64,000 nt of DNA from Plasmodiophora brassicae (lineage: Eukaryota; Endomyxa; Phytomyxea; Plasmodiophorida; Plasmodiophoridae). Shown here piece by piece: positions 46,191-58,600 of this stretch. The DNA is taken from assembly GCA_039704465.1 (NCBI GenBank), contig JASFAU010000007.1:372001-436000 (forward strand), given 5' to 3'. The notes under the pieces were generated by a model. That model saw only the letters and a program-made list of their open reading frames with translations, did no database searches and was not told where the DNA came from. The position numbers were made by a program, and so were the translations under genes. How positions within the stretch are numbered: position 1 is the stretch's first letter; every line of letters begins with the position of its first letter.

Positions 46191-46321
46191 GTAACCGCGT
46201 CGACGGGCGCGCTGATGTGTGTCACGGCCTCAGCCTGGGCACCTCGGCGGGTTTACGTTTGGCAAACCAATTGAGGTTTTGTACAGAAACAAAAGTCTGT
46301 GCTCTGTTCGGTTGACGAGTT

Positions 46322-49251
46322 ATGGCGTCTCGCGAGGCGTACACGATCACGATCCAGACCGGCGAACGACTGTTCCTGGCGAGCGACGCGCGCCTTGAAC
46401 TGGTCCTGTATAGTAGTGACGGCCGGGAAGAAGCCGGACCGTTCCGTCTGAAATCCTCCTGGAGTCCCATCGAGCGTCACCATGGCAATACAACGGAGAT
46501 CTACACGTTTGATGACATGTACGCAAGGTAGACATGGCCCATGTAGGATGCGATCTCAGCCGTTCTGGCCAGGAAAAACATTGGGGACGTCGCCGCTGTG
46601 AAGCTGAAATCGAGTCGAGGCTTGCGCCCCTTCTGCAACTCGCTGTACATTAGCCTGATCCAGGTCCCGTTATCAGTCCCTCGTTATCGATTCATGGGAT
46701 TGAAACTGGGAGCACCCAGGTCCGTCAAACGTCGCGTGGTATCGAAACGACCATCCCCGTGTATTCGTGGATCTGTCCGGGCACAGAGCGTTACTTCTTC
46801 GGGGGCGAGAGCAGGATCCCGAATGACCCTCGACTGCCATCGCGAATCAAGGAGTATCGCGCGGCTGATATTGCGTTTCAAGCGACAATCTACAACAGTG
46901 CGACTTTCGCTCGACTCCCTGATCTCCCTGTCGGTCTATGTAGCAATTGTAAGTACTCCTCTCGAGCATTTGCTCGCTGCTATTCCCTGATTGCGGGCAG
47001 ATTTCTCGCTACCAATGGACGAACAATTCGACAGTATCAAGGCGACAATGGTTCGCGCTGCTCCCTTGTAGAGCGAGTCGGCTTTGATAAGTCCCGATGT
47101 AGGTCTTCTCCAACGTCCTCTCGAAAATTGTGCAGCAGACCTACACGGAACTGCTGGCCGGTGGAAGTGGCAGTTGGGCCAGCTATGACCAGCTGAAAGA
47201 GATCTTTGGGTCGAATGGTCGGTTGCTCTCCAAAGTGGCGGTAAGCGGAGCCTTCCAGCTTGCTCGCTCTCAGGTGGCGGATTGAATGTCCGTTCCAGAA
47301 AACGTGGTATACAGACGAGACTATGGGCAGGCAGTATATGAACGGAATCAATCCATGCTTGGTCAAACTTGTCAAGGTATTGCATTAGAATCCCACATGT
47401 ACGATGCTGTTGGTTTCTAATGACGTCTCACAGGGGTCATTCCCGCCGGATTTCCCTGTGGCTGAAGAATCACTTTCTGTAAAGGTCGCTCGTCTTCAAG
47501 GAAAGAATATCCGGAACGAAATTGCTAGTGGGAAATTCTGCTACCTTGACTTTCATCCGCTGCTTGGCGATTCGGTCGCTGCTCTGGATCGTGATAGAGC
47601 TGCGAAGAAACACGTAAGACTCGCGGTTTCTAACGGCATGCACCCGTCTCTTGATCTGAGACGTTGCTAGGGCACGAGTGACCGGTACCTTGCGGCACCG
47701 TTCTGCCTGTTCTACTACGATGATTCGCTTCGTACAATTGTTCCTATAGCGATCCAACTCAAGAAGGGCGGGAAAGTCTACTACCCGACAGTCGCAGATG
47801 ATTCGGATGCTGCCAAGAATGAATGGTATGCGCCACACGTTGTTTATGTCTCGCCTGTCGGCCGTCTCATAGACGGAACCACATAGGATACTGGCGAAAA
47901 TCTGGGTCAACAATGCTGACACTCAGGTGCGCTTGTCGTTAAAGGCATGCGGTAGTGCTTCTGTTAAAGTGTTCCTGCAGATCCACCAGCTGGTGACTCA
48001 TTTTATGAGCACGCATATGATTATCGAAGCGTTCGCACTAGCGTCGCATCGAGCTTTGTCCCCTGCGCATCCATTAATGCGGCTTCTGAAGCCGAATCTG
48101 CTAGACACAATGGCGATTAATGCTCTTGCACGTCAACGGTATCGTTAATTTCAGGCCCTCCTCAATTATGCTCGCCTGTGACAGCAATTGCAGGCTCCTA
48201 CCACAGATCCAAATTCTGTTTTCAATCGGTAATGTTTGCAAGATGTTCTTATACAACATGCTGAATGTGTCGTAGGTGATCAAATGGTTCCCCTGATCCA
48301 GAGAGCTTTCAAAAACTGGACTGTGGAAACAATGTCCCCTGTTGTTCGCCTGGAAGCTAATGGATTCGGCTCGGATTCGAAAACGCCTATTATTGAGGAT
48401 GGAGTGTATCCTTGGCGTGAGGATGTGCTCCCTGTATACGAAGCTATCAAATCGTTCGTCACCGAGTACATTTCCATCTACTACAAGGGCGATGACGAAC
48501 TCGTCTCTGGCGACCATGGTACTCGGAAGCGTTCCGTCATGATTTCAACTTATTTGGTCCTGCTCAGAACTTACGTCATGGCGTAATGAACTGATGGCGG
48601 TCCTGCCAGGAAAACACATTCCCCAGATCAATTCACAGGAGGTGTTGATCGAACTCGTGACCAATCTGATCTATACTGCAAGTGCAGGGCACGGTGCAAT
48701 CAACTTCAACCAATACGGTTCCGTCGCCTTGAGTTGCGCCTGCAGCGGGGCACGTTTTCTGACTTGCGTTTGCGCTTAGAGTATTACAGTTTTGTCCCGA
48801 ACCATCCTGCTAGGATGCGTCTTCCCATTCCTGAGGAAATTGGCAAACCTATCACTACTAAGATCATCCTCGACTCCCTGCCAAATAAGACGCAATCCGT
48901 CCAGTCGATTGCCTTGTCGAAGTCGCTGTCAGAATACGCCAAGAACGAAGTCTTCTTGGGAAAGGTTAGTTGGAACCCAATTTGTACGCCGTTGCCGCAG
49001 TCTCTGACTCGACATTTGCAGCCGGCACAGGATACGTTGCATTCCGACAGGTTAGCTGTTTAGAAACTGCTGTGCGACCGTGTATCTCATCTCGTCGTTA
49101 CAGCGGAGCGCGAATAGCTCTGGAACGTTTCGCCGCACGTCTGGAAGAAATCCAGGACACCATCAAGGCTCGTAACAGCTGTGAACCGAGGAAAAACGAG
49201 CCATATGTCTGGCTCATGCCGCAGATGATCACCAATTCTATTTCGATCTAG
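46322..49251 (+). CDS. Lipoxygenase 2 (PLAT + LOX), paralogue of LOX1
   Basis: Sixteen exons, 701 aa: 46322-46518, 46573-46663, 46720-46948, 47001-47050, 47103-47240, 47299-47376, 47434-47613, 47671-47825, 47887-47926, 47981-48138, 48194-48228, 48276-48518, 48568-48717, 48780-48964, 49022-49050 and 49104-49251. Every exon has the same length and phase as in LOX1 except exon 12, which is one codon shorter. Introns have diverged almost completely. Iron ligands are intact: His388 and His393, His573 and Asn577 (GHGAIN), C-terminal Ile701 (ITNSISI). The start is fixed by alignment with LOX1, whose 5' flank shares TTCGG-TTG-CGAGT just before the ATG. Differences lie mostly in surface loops; specificity may differ but cannot be read. 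Confidence 0.93.
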
Positions 49252-49356
49252 TTGGCCGTGATCCTGCGATTGGTTCGCCTTCCACTGTGGCTTGTAATAC
49301 AGTGCAGCCTTAGGCCCGACATATCACGTCATAGGTTCGTACAATAGGTCGGTATA

Positions 49357-51207
49357 TCACATTCTTTCAAGGGCGTTTATGCCAAGTACGTTAAACGCAT
49401 GCCGTAATGTCGTACCCGCCAGGAACAGCAGCTGCGACCGGGGTTTCATGCGAGGATCGCCGACGACAGGACATCGCTGGTACATGAAATTCAGGGCAGA
49501 CGCCAGCGAGAATGCCCAGTGACAAAGAAGATGTGGCTGAAGGCTCTTGCTTGCGTCATCAAGAACATCGTCGTATCGAAGCACGTGGACTGCAACGTCG
49601 CGCTCTTCATCGGTGGCGATCGAGAGACCGTCGAAGTCTTTGAACTCACACCGGCCAGCACACTGCCTTAGAATGCTGTTGATACGGCACAACGCGTACT
49701 GTAGGTAAACAGACGTATTGCCCTTCAGGTCCAGCATCGCCTCCAAAGAGAACACCATGTCCGATTCACGTTGTCTGGACAGGTCAGCATATCGAACAGC
49801 GCTGACTCCAACCGCAACGGCAGTCTCGTCGACGTCCAGATTCGGGATCAGCTCGTCGCGACCTTCAATCACGTGGCGGGCGCGCTTGACAGCTTGGTCG
49901 AGGAGGTAGTCCAGTCTCACTGCACCGCCGTCGCGAGTACGAAATCGTTTCCCGTCTTCGCCAAGCATGATCCCAAACCCGATGAATTCACAGACGGCAT
50001 CCGGCGGCACCCATTGAGCACGACGTGCGGCTTCAAACACTTTGCGGAAGTGCTCGGATTGTCCTTTGTCGGTCAGGTAGATCACATGGTCGGCACGTTC
50101 TTCAGTGAACCTATACCGAATCGCCGCGAGATCGGTTGTATCGTAGGTGAAGCCCCCATCCGATTTGCGGATAATCAGGGGAAACCCATCTTCATCCGAC
50201 TCTGATGAGCTGGGTTCGAAAATGCAGATAGCACCATCGGTCTCGCGAGCTATGCCAAGATCGACCAGATCGCGCACGGTCTCCGGCAACAGTGACTGGT
50301 AGGACGATTCGCCTCGTTCAATCAAATTGTGAATGCCCAGCCGCTCATATAGACGATTGTACTCGGCACGTGACACATCCTTTACGGCAGTCCATACCAT
50401 GGTCGCTTCAGGATCACCTGAAAACACAAGACGCGAGTGAGAGACGGGCCGATGCCATACATAAACGCACGAAGATTAACCCTTTTGTAATGCAACAACG
50501 CATCGATGAGCGTCTGCAGCGAATTCTTTGGATTGTTCTGCAAGCCTCTTCGCTTCCCGATAGACCTCTTCGACTTGGTCGATATCCAGCGTGTTCACGT
50601 CGACATTCTTCTTCCGCAACATCGCCAAGATGAGCCCGAACTGCGTCCCAAAGTCGCCAACATGGTTGACTTTGACGACGTCGTGCCCTTGGGCAATCAG
50701 CAATTGTGCGATGGCCTCACCAATAACGGTCGACCGCAAATGCCCGACGTGCATGCGTTTCGCCACGTTAGGCGACGACATGTCCACAATGATCCGCTTG
50801 CGGTCAGCGCCTAACATGGCAATGAATGACGCAGACCTTCAGGAGCCAAGCTCACATGACACACCTGACAGCCGTCGAACGGGATCCAATCGGAAGTTGC
50901 GAAGACGCTCCGCTAAGAAGTGGTTGTCGAACGTCACGCTAATGAACCCAGGCCCACCAACATCAGCATGCTCGAACATGGGATCACGGAGCTCGCCGAC
51001 GATTCTATCAGCAACAGCGCGCGTCGATTCGCCGCGATCCCGCAACCGCAACGCCGCATCGCACTGGTAATGCCCTCGCGCCTGCCTCGAGTCGCACACC
51101 TTGGCAACGGCAATCGACGACACCTGCTCCGCCGACAGATCCGGCAGCGCCCGACGCAGCGCTCTGCCGAACACCGACGACACATCGCGACGCAACGACA
51201 ATGCCAT
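49357..51207 (-). CDS. Arginyl-tRNA synthetase (class I)
   Basis: Charges tRNA-Arg with arginine. Three exons: first from ATG 51207 (MALSLRRDVSSVFGRALRRA, the N-terminal tRNA D-loop binding domain), second beginning ADRKRIIVDMSSPNVAKRMH with the HVGHLRST form of the HIGH motif, and third from about 50430 to the stop at 49357. Further signatures: VNHVGDFGTQFGLILAML, DGGFTYDTTDLAAIRYR, KGQSEHFRKVFEAARRA, GEDGKRFRTRDGG in place of KMSKS, and the anticodon-binding helical end (VYLQYALCRINSILRQ; FNVLGINALERM). No clear organelle-targeting leader precedes MALSL, so this copy may be cytosolic or dual. Introns: about 54 bp near 50816-50869 and 65 bp near 50414-50479. Confidence 0.92.
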
Positions 51208-51449
51208 CAAACCGAAAAATGAAACGACGCAGCGTCGCGCACGACTGTCGCCACAGTGACGCACTGCAGTTCGGGTAGGTCAGGCCGCCCGTGGCCGTCG
51301 TACGCCCCACGCGGAAAATAATATTGTGCCGAACAATGAAACCTTGCCGGGCGTTTCCGCTGTTCATGCAGACGCACCCTGTCTATTGCATCGAGCGGGC
51401 CTATAGCGTTCGAAACAGCACGGTCTATATTGATGGGTGTGCCGGGTGA

Positions 51450-53045
51450 TTAGCCATTACCAGTGTCCAGTTGGGCATGGGTGGCGACGTCGTAAAGACC
51501 GTATTCGACATGGACGACGGGCTGTCGGCAGAGGGGGCATAAATGGTCACCGCGTTGGGTAACGCTGCTGTAGTGGTGATGTTCCATGCACGTCCTGCAG
51601 AACGCACTGTGCCCGCATGGGCGGAACCGCAGATCGCCGCGTGGCCGATCCCAGCAGCCTAAACAGCTCTCCGCCCATATCATTAGTCTGGTGTACGGAC
51701 TGATCTCCAGGATTGCTGCCTCCTCCCATGAGAAATACAGGATCTTGCGAAGAGAGCGCGTGCTATGCTCCAAAGGCTTATCTGTCGCACGTTGCATCGT
51801 GCTGATGCCCGACCTGGACCCGGTGTCAACGACGATGACAGAGTGGCCAGGAATGATGACAACAACCGCAGTGATACGGCTACAGTAGTTGTCTTCAGCG
51901 TCCAGGATGATATCGCAGTACCTCTGACGACCGACAAGCAGGACCTTGATGCCATGCGCCGGGACACCTGTCGATGATGCCTTGGTGCGCTTGGTATCGC
52001 ATTTTGAATACTCTGCCAGGAAGTCAACGGTATTGGCTTCCGTTGTCCGCGCACGACGACATCTCCGACCACCGTCGATCGTGACAGAACCAGACAGGAA
52101 ACTCATGTGCTCGAGTTCTTCCCGTTGGCCGGTTAAGAGAACCCCGACCTTCTTCAACGTCGATGTGACAATGTGCCGGTTATTCAGGTCGACCAGAGGA
52201 AGATAGGCCGAGCGAAGTTCTGCGGAGGCGTTCCCCAGAGCCTCTCGGCTTGCATCCGAACTGGAGTTGCGAAACGCACAGTCGGCGGCGATAAAGTTGG
52301 AGATCGCATTTGACATCGCGCGGGTAACGTCGTGAAGGACGGACCTGAATGAGAGGCGGATCGACGGTGTCAGGAGCACTACGGCGCGTTCGCTCCAAGC
52401 CAGGCGGACTGCACTAGTACTGTTACTGTTGCGTCGTTCACCAGCGGTGTCCGCCTCTGATGAGCGGGTTCGACGGATCCTGAGCCCTTGGGATGTTCCC
52501 GTCAGGACGATCAAGGAGTGTCCAGGCACTGCAACAACTACGGCGTCAGGGCGACGAGACCCGGAACGACTGTATCGGCGATAGATGTCACAGTCGCTCG
52601 TAGGACCGACTGTCCAGAAGGTCACGGTGCGCGGTGGTACCCGAAGCGACACAGATTCTAAGTCCGTCTCGTCAGAGGACAAAATGACGTCAACGGATTC
52701 ATCTTCACGAGTGGCATCGACGCTGCGTAGAAGCTCAACGAAGCCCTGTTCGTCTTCAAGAAGGCTGACAGCGTCCCGCATGACAGCATTCAGCCTGTGG
52801 AGGCAATCGACCTGGAATAGGTCCCTGCATGCGGCACTGAGCCTGGAGCATACGTCGGGATACTCCGCGATGCCCTTCATGTCAGTTACCGGAGGTACAA
52901 TTTCGCCTCGCTCCAGGCGACCCAGGCACCCAGCCAACGATTGCGCGAGAGACGTAGCCAAGTCGATGTCATCATAGGAAACTGCCGCGATACGGATGGC
53001 TGATGTCATGACCAGGCCAGTGAGCAGCTCCGCGCCCCACAGCAT
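51450..53045 (-). CDS. Protein with two FHA-like repeats and C-terminal RING finger
   Basis: 531 aa in one uninterrupted frame. The C-terminal ~70 residues form a C3HC4 RING: CLGCWDRPRGDLRFRPCGHS, FCRTCMEHH and CPLCRQPV, typical of E3 ubiquitin ligases that bind E2. Upstream, two related segments (around residues 155-215 and 375-430) each have DCDIY/YCDIIL..., a VVVVPGHSLIV / VVIIPGHSVIV strand and a TGTSQG / TGSRSG turn. That is the layout of a forkhead-associated (FHA) fold, with loose phosphothreonine-site conservation. The N-terminal third is helical and acidic. FHA plus RING recalls CHFR/RNF8-type ligases; FHA assignment is inference. Start 53045 or the second ATG (MTSAIRIAAV, ~53009). 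Confidence 0.65.
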   Translation of the reverse strand: MLWGAELLTGLVMTSAIRIAAVSYDDIDLATSLAQSLAGCLGRLERGEIVPPVTDMKGIAEYPDVCSRLSAACRDLFQVDCLHRLNAVMRDAVSLLEDEQGFVELLRSVDATREDESVDVILSSDETDLESVSLRVPPRTVTFWTVGPTSDCDIYRRYSRSGSRRPDAVVVAVPGHSLIVLTGTSQGLRIRRTRSSEADTAGERRNSNSTSAVRLAWSERAVVLLTPSIRLSFRSVLHDVTRAMSNAISNFIAADCAFRNSSSDASREALGNASAELRSAYLPLVDLNNRHIVTSTLKKVGVLLTGQREELEHMSFLSGSVTIDGGRRCRRARTTEANTVDFLAEYSKCDTKRTKASSTGVPAHGIKVLLVGRQRYCDIILDAEDNYCSRITAVVVIIPGHSVIVVDTGSRSGISTMQRATDKPLEHSTRSLRKILYFSWEEAAILEISPYTRLMIWAESCLGCWDRPRGDLRFRPCGHSAFCRTCMEHHHYSSVTQRGDHLCPLCRQPVVHVEYGLYDVATHAQLDTGNG

Positions 53046-53239
53046 GGCCCGCGAAGCCGAACGCTGCCGTCAGGGCGACGAAGCAACTGGACACATGCGT
53101 GACGGTGGTGGCTATTTCAGGCGGCCGACAACGAACGGACGGTGGATGCTCAACGAGAAACTCCGCGAAAATGGTACGTTTGAGCCTCGCCCGGGTGGAA
53201 AATGACTTGTGCACCGGCAGAATGGTCGCGTCTACTGTA

Positions 53240-53734
53240 TTACTCCTGCCACGTTCGTGGTGGTCGTCTGTGTAAGTTGTCGATTGATGTGAGGTCGGCG
53301 TCGCTGAGGTTGGAGAGGTTCAGGGAGGCGATACTGTCGGTAGGCGGTGGCCGATGGGATGTCGTGAACGCGTTTGGGAATTCCTGCTGGAGGACGGACT
53401 GGAATCCAGGAGCCAGCTTCGCGAACCGCCGAACGTTGTCGGTATCGTCTACTGGAGCCTTGCCGGGGATCGGTTTAATTGGTGTAACTTCGTCCACAGC
53501 GGATGTCGCTTCGGCTGCTGCGTTGTATCCAGGTTCAAGATGATGCGCTCGCATGAGATCATGGAGCTGATCAGGACCTCCGTTAGGGTTTCTCATGATT
53601 TCGTCCAGGAACACTTCACAGAGCTCGTCGCTGGCTGGCTCGGCGGTATCGTCGTCCGAAGCGGAAACAACTGCCCGCATCTGGCTGATCGTCATCTGGC
53701 GCAGCGCGGCAACATCGTCATCGATTATCGCCAT
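53240..53734 (-). CDS. Hypothetical acidic protein, 164 aa
   Basis: ATG 53734 (MAIIDDDVAALRQMTISQMR) to 53240. Acidic, with SDDDTAEPASDELCEVFLDE and a Pro-rich middle; no signal peptide or membrane span. The C-terminus SIASLNLSNLSDADLTSIDN is leucine-patterned. An upstream in-frame GTG/ATG region adds 25 Cys/His-containing residues but lacks support. Not recognised. Confidence 0.45.
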   Translation of the reverse strand: MAIIDDDVAALRQMTISQMRAVVSASDDDTAEPASDELCEVFLDEIMRNPNGGPDQLHDLMRAHHLEPGYNAAAEATSAVDEVTPIKPIPGKAPVDDTDNVRRFAKLAPGFQSVLQQEFPNAFTTSHRPPPTDSIASLNLSNLSDADLTSIDNLHRRPPRTWQE

Positions 53735-54014
53735 CGTATGTTGACGCTTATGTCGTACGTCGGAAGTCGCGTCACAGAGGCATGGGAACCATTCCCGTTC
53801 TACCGTCAACGTCCACGCTCGGAGATGGTATCTGGGCTTATCGATGATTTATAATAGCCGGTCTCGTTGTTGAAACTTGATGGTATATCGCGAATGGCTG
53901 GCATTGTTGCAGATGGTCGCGTATAGGCTGCCACTGCTCGTTCCGAGAATAGGAAGGGGCCGCGCGCCTTCAACGCACCGTTTTTGGGCGACGCGCGAAT
54001 CCGGCCAGACAATC

Positions 54015-55311
54015 ATGGACCAGGGTGTCAGGCTACACCCTGATGTGCTAGACGCGTTCCGCAATGGCGGTCGTGCCGTTGCTCTCGTCCTGACCATTGT
54101 CGACGAGCAGTTCGTGCTGAAGACGAAGCTGAGGATCGAGGTCGCTCCCATTCGCCGGCCTCTTCGGTCGCTGTCCTGAGTGCGTGCCGCATAGGACAAG
54201 ACCGATCAGAAGGCTGTCCTGTCGCAGGTCGCCAAATCGCTGTCCAACGCTGAACCAGCAATTGTTCTTCTACCGTATGACGGTCTTTGGGTGCTGATCG
54301 CATGGACACCTGATAAAGCTCCTGTGGCCTCACGAATGGTAGTACTAGGGTTTGTTGAAACGTATTGCTGAGCTTGCCATTGATGGTCTTTCCTAGCTGT
54401 ATGCATCGCTTCGAAATCCAATGAAGGCGACGCTTGGTCTTGAAAATTTCCATGCAGGTTAGGCTGGCGCGGACGATTGGACTGTGGGTCAACCCTGATA
54501 CATACTGGTAGATTGGCAACTATCGTCGATCTCGGAATGCTCGCTGGACGGGTTCAATGGAAGAGCATCGAACGGTCGCGTTACATCGGCAGTGATGACG
54601 CGTGACGAGAAGGTATGTTCGAAGACTATTGTCTATTACTGTGTGGCTGAGGATTCGGTGGGTAGGAAGTCGCGGCTATGCAAAAGGAGGCGCAACCGCG
54701 CTGTGTTCGCACCGCAGCAATGCCTATGGTGGCGCTGAACGACAGTACGACAATGTCGGGCACCTTGAAAGACTTTGCTGCTTCCAAGCTTGCATCTGTG
54801 GTTATTAGCATGACGTCATCGCTGGTAAGAAAAATGTGCCATGTCCTCATGGATCTAAACGTGTACTGACTGATGTGTCCATTCACAGGAGTCTTTCCAG
54901 GTTGAATCTAAGCATGAGAAGCTTGACCGCTCTGCACTCGCTTCTGCGCTTTCTGCAGAACCGCGCTTCATCATACTGCGCTTGTCGCCGCAGTCCATTG
55001 TCCTAGTCCATTACTGCCCAGAGGTGCAACGGCCGTTTCTGTCACTGCCGTCGCCGTCCTGACATTGCCATGCCACTCAGGAATCTGACCGACGCATGAA
55101 GATGGCATACTCAACATTCAAACGCAACCTTGTCGAGGCGATCGCTACCGCCGGACTGGAGAACACGCAGACTGTCCAGATCTCGACCGCAGAGGAGCTT
55201 ACCGACAATGATTTCGAGTCCCGATTCGCATCCACTGTCGCATCCCACTCAGATAAGCCAATGTTCTCCAAACCGACACGGCCCGGACGAGGAGGAGCGC
55301 GCCTAAAGTAG
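54015..55311 (+). CDS. Twinfilin (two ADF-homology domains)
   Basis: Binds ADP-actin monomers and barbed ends to regulate filament turnover. Exon 1 starts MDQGVRLHPDVLDAFRNGGR and reads LVLTIVDEQFVLKTKLRIE, then splices to DKTDQKAVLSQVAKSLSN, LLPYDGLWVLIAWTPDKAPV, the first ADF-H domain with the family's W.FI.W.PD..PV strand. The second half is in small exons: ESKHEKLDRSALASALSAEP, RFIILRLSPQSIVLVHYCPE and RRMKMAYSTFKRNLVEAI. The twinfilin-specific tail follows, with EELTDNDFESRF and a C-terminal basic KPTRPGRGGARLK that should contact capping protein. Not every internal exon could be placed between 54350 and 54890. The formin gene follows in the same orientation. Confidence 0.8.
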
Positions 55312-55666
55312 CGTCTCCATCGCCAGTATCGAACCCTACTGTCCAGCGCCCTTGTACAGTGCTGTGCCAATATTCCTACTGTACAGTGCCAACATGTTCA
55401 CCTGCCGTCTCGAACTTATTTTTATCACGCGGTATCTAAAAACAGTTTCTCGGCGGATTCCGCTTGCAGGCAACCTGCGTCGGGTCGTCAATCTCGAGTC
55501 GTTGAACCCGTCAGGGGCTGAGCTGCTGTATAGCGCCGGTAACGTAGGCTGGGGAGCGACGCGCGTGGCCTCGGCCGAATCACTGGGTGCCACAGTGTGC
55601 TCACTGCGTGGTACTACACCGTGACAGGCGAGATTCTCGTGCGGCCACTCAGGTCGTTGTCCCCCG

Positions 55667-58600
55667 ATGGGCAACGAGCAGGGCAAACCCGGCCATGAGG
55701 CGCCGTTGGCCTCGGGCACCCTGTCGACCAAGTCGACTGCGAAGCAGCTGGGGCCGATGTCGAAGCTGTCGCGGACGACTGTCTCCACTTCGGAGCCGCT
55801 GAGTCCTGAGCCTGGAGGGCCCCACTCGTTGGAGAGCGAAGATTCTATGAAAGCACCCGTCAAACGACCTATGCCTGCGCCTGACGGTGGGGTTGCCGTT
55901 CAATGGTCTGCGTTTAGATCTTTCCGCTCATGTGTCCTCTGCAGAGGTCAACACGCTGTTCGAATCGTTTCTCGTGGAGATGGCGTTCAAGCCAGCGGTC
56001 GCAGACCAGATGCGTAAATTGCCCCTTGAGAAGAAATGGGATCTGTTACAACAGTCAAGTTCAAAGTCGACGTCTGCTGAAAAGCCGGCCAGCTATTGGG
56101 CATCGACACTTGACCAAGATCCTCCCACCCAAGTATGCTTAACTATGTACGAAGCGGGTTTCTATTACATTGTAATAATGATGTTCCAGGAAATATTCCT
56201 TACGCTGCGACCTGTCATCAATTCGAATGGCCGTAAATGGATTCAGGAGTTCGTTGAAGCGCAAGGACTTCGAAAGATGATGCAGTGTGCATATAAGAGC
56301 CATTTTACCTACAAGAACGATGCCGTGCTTCTTGCTGCGATCCAATGCATTAAGGTAATACGCGCTATGTTCAGTGCGTTGTCGTGACGTTAATTACCAT
56401 CTAGGGATTCATGAGCAACCAAGTCGGTATGGAGTACTTCCTGAACGACCATGATGCTACGCAGGAAATTGCTCTGTTGTTCGATGCCGATTCCATTGAC
56501 GTCAAACGTATCGTTCTTCAACTTCTGTGAGACTGTTTCGTTTGCACGTCCCATGTTCCTGTCGGTGACTGTTCGTATAGGGCTGTCTTGGCATGGCTCT
56601 CAGATAATGCTGGTGCCGATTCGCCTGTCGTTCAGGCATTCAGCCACTACAGGTCAGTGATAACCGGCAATGACAACAGGTCAGTTGTGCGCTGCGTGTC
56701 ACTGTTTTTGTGTTTGAGAAATGGTTAGATTCTTTCCTCTCGTCAACTGTCTTCGTTGTGTCCATCATCCCGGATTCCAGGTTGATGTAACTGTCTTCAT
56801 CAACACATTGATCAACGCATGCAATCTTCTTGAGGACCGAGTTGCCATCAGAAGAGAGTTCATTGAGCTGGGGTACCTGGACATCATAAACCAGCTTCGA
56901 GGAGGTATGGCAACAGCAGGTTAGGCTTGTGAACGCGTTCTCGTCAGCGTCCAGGGGACTGACTTGTTTCAGTTGGCTTCGACGCTGACTTACAGCTCCT
57001 GCGTTCACAGCTTGACTTGTTCGAATCTGAAATGGCCAATGATCATCGCGCGACCATGTACAACAATGTCAATCTGTCGGATCCAGTCTCACTGTTCGAA
57101 TACCTCCGAGAGACTTCGCGCATCGATGGACATTCGACCCAGTTCATCACCGTTCTCCAGCAGCTGATGCTGATACCGAAGGACCCCACACTGGCTGACA
57201 TTGCCTGGCAAAACATTCAGGTGCCCTTTTTCGGACGACGATTGTGATGTCGGTTGCCTCATATGGTCACCTTCAGGGCATTATTCGCATAGCCTGCTCT
57301 GGGAAGAACAATGTCAACGACAAGGACGGCGTATCGTCCGGCAAGGTTGCGAAGTTCTTGACGTTCGAACAGCTGCGGATGCTGCTTCAACAGCAACAAT
57401 CTCGGTCTGCAATCAGCGTATTGCAAGTCAGAAAACTCGCCCGCGACTGACCTGGCCGCAGGACTTTGGATTCGCTTCCTCTGTCGCTTGAAACCGCGAA
57501 GAAATTGGAGGACAGCGACAAACGCATCAAGTCGTTGACCAAGTATGAGACGGAGAGTGCCGACCTTCGTACACAGTTAGACCAGGCTCTTGCAAAACTG
57601 GCCTCGTTCGGATCAGGTGGTTCTGCGGCCTCCGTCCCTGAGCTCGATGCGGTTAATCTCAAACAAGAGGTTCATTCTTCTCACCTATCGTTCTGTTATT
57701 GCCTTCCTGAGTTGTATTCAGAATGAAGCTCTTCGCAAGCGCATTGCTGAGCTGGAGGCCGGCGGCGCTACTGGATCCTCGTCTGCTTCTCTCCCCCCAC
57801 CTCCTCCGTACGTGTCAGTGTTATAATGTATTGTTGGCAGCAATTACTAAGGCCTTGGCAGGCCGGCTCCCGGAGCGCCCCCACCCCCGCCGCCACCTGC
57901 GGCACCCCCGGTGCCAGGGGCACCACCTGCCCCTCCCGCACCCGGTGCGCCGGCTCCACCGCCACCGCCTCCACCTCCTGGGGCACCTCCACCACCAGGT
58001 GCCCCACCCCCACCACCAGGACCTCCTGGCGCCCCGGGTTCGTAACCTCCCTGTACATTTCACTCGTGGCTCAAAGCTCAGTAGGTGCCCCGCCACCACC
58101 TGGAGGACCTGTTGTTCGTCCGCAAGACGCTGCTCCTCCTGGCTTGAAGCCGAAACCCAAACTTCCCAAGAACAAGCTGAAGAACTTTCATTGGTATGGT
58201 TTGCTCACAAACACTTTAAGACCCCTCTAATGTTCATGCTCTTCTAGGGCACCTATTCCGAACCAACAGATTACGGATACGATCTGGATGCAGCTGAACG
58301 ACAAAGATCCTAAGCTCGACACGGAAATGTTTGAGGACGCATTCGCGAAGGTCGACAAGCCTGCTGCTGAAACGACTGCAGACAAGAAGAAGAAGGTCTA
58401 TGGGAATGTAGTACGGTTGTCATTCTGCTGGCTCATGGTTTGTGCAGTCAGCGAAACCTGAACTTGTCAAGCTGGTTGACGAGAAACGATCGTACAACAT
58501 CGACCTCTCGTTAGGTACGTTTTTGATATCCGGGTTGCTAGCGTCTGGCGGGTGTCTGATATTCGCCAACAGCCCGGTTCAAGATCACTCCAGAAGAGAT

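Noticed and set aside
57768..58247. Alternative frames over the formin FH1 region (Gly/Val/Glu-rich on minus, His/Leu/Pro-rich on plus)
   Set aside because: They are frame-shifted translations of the polyproline-coding sequence.
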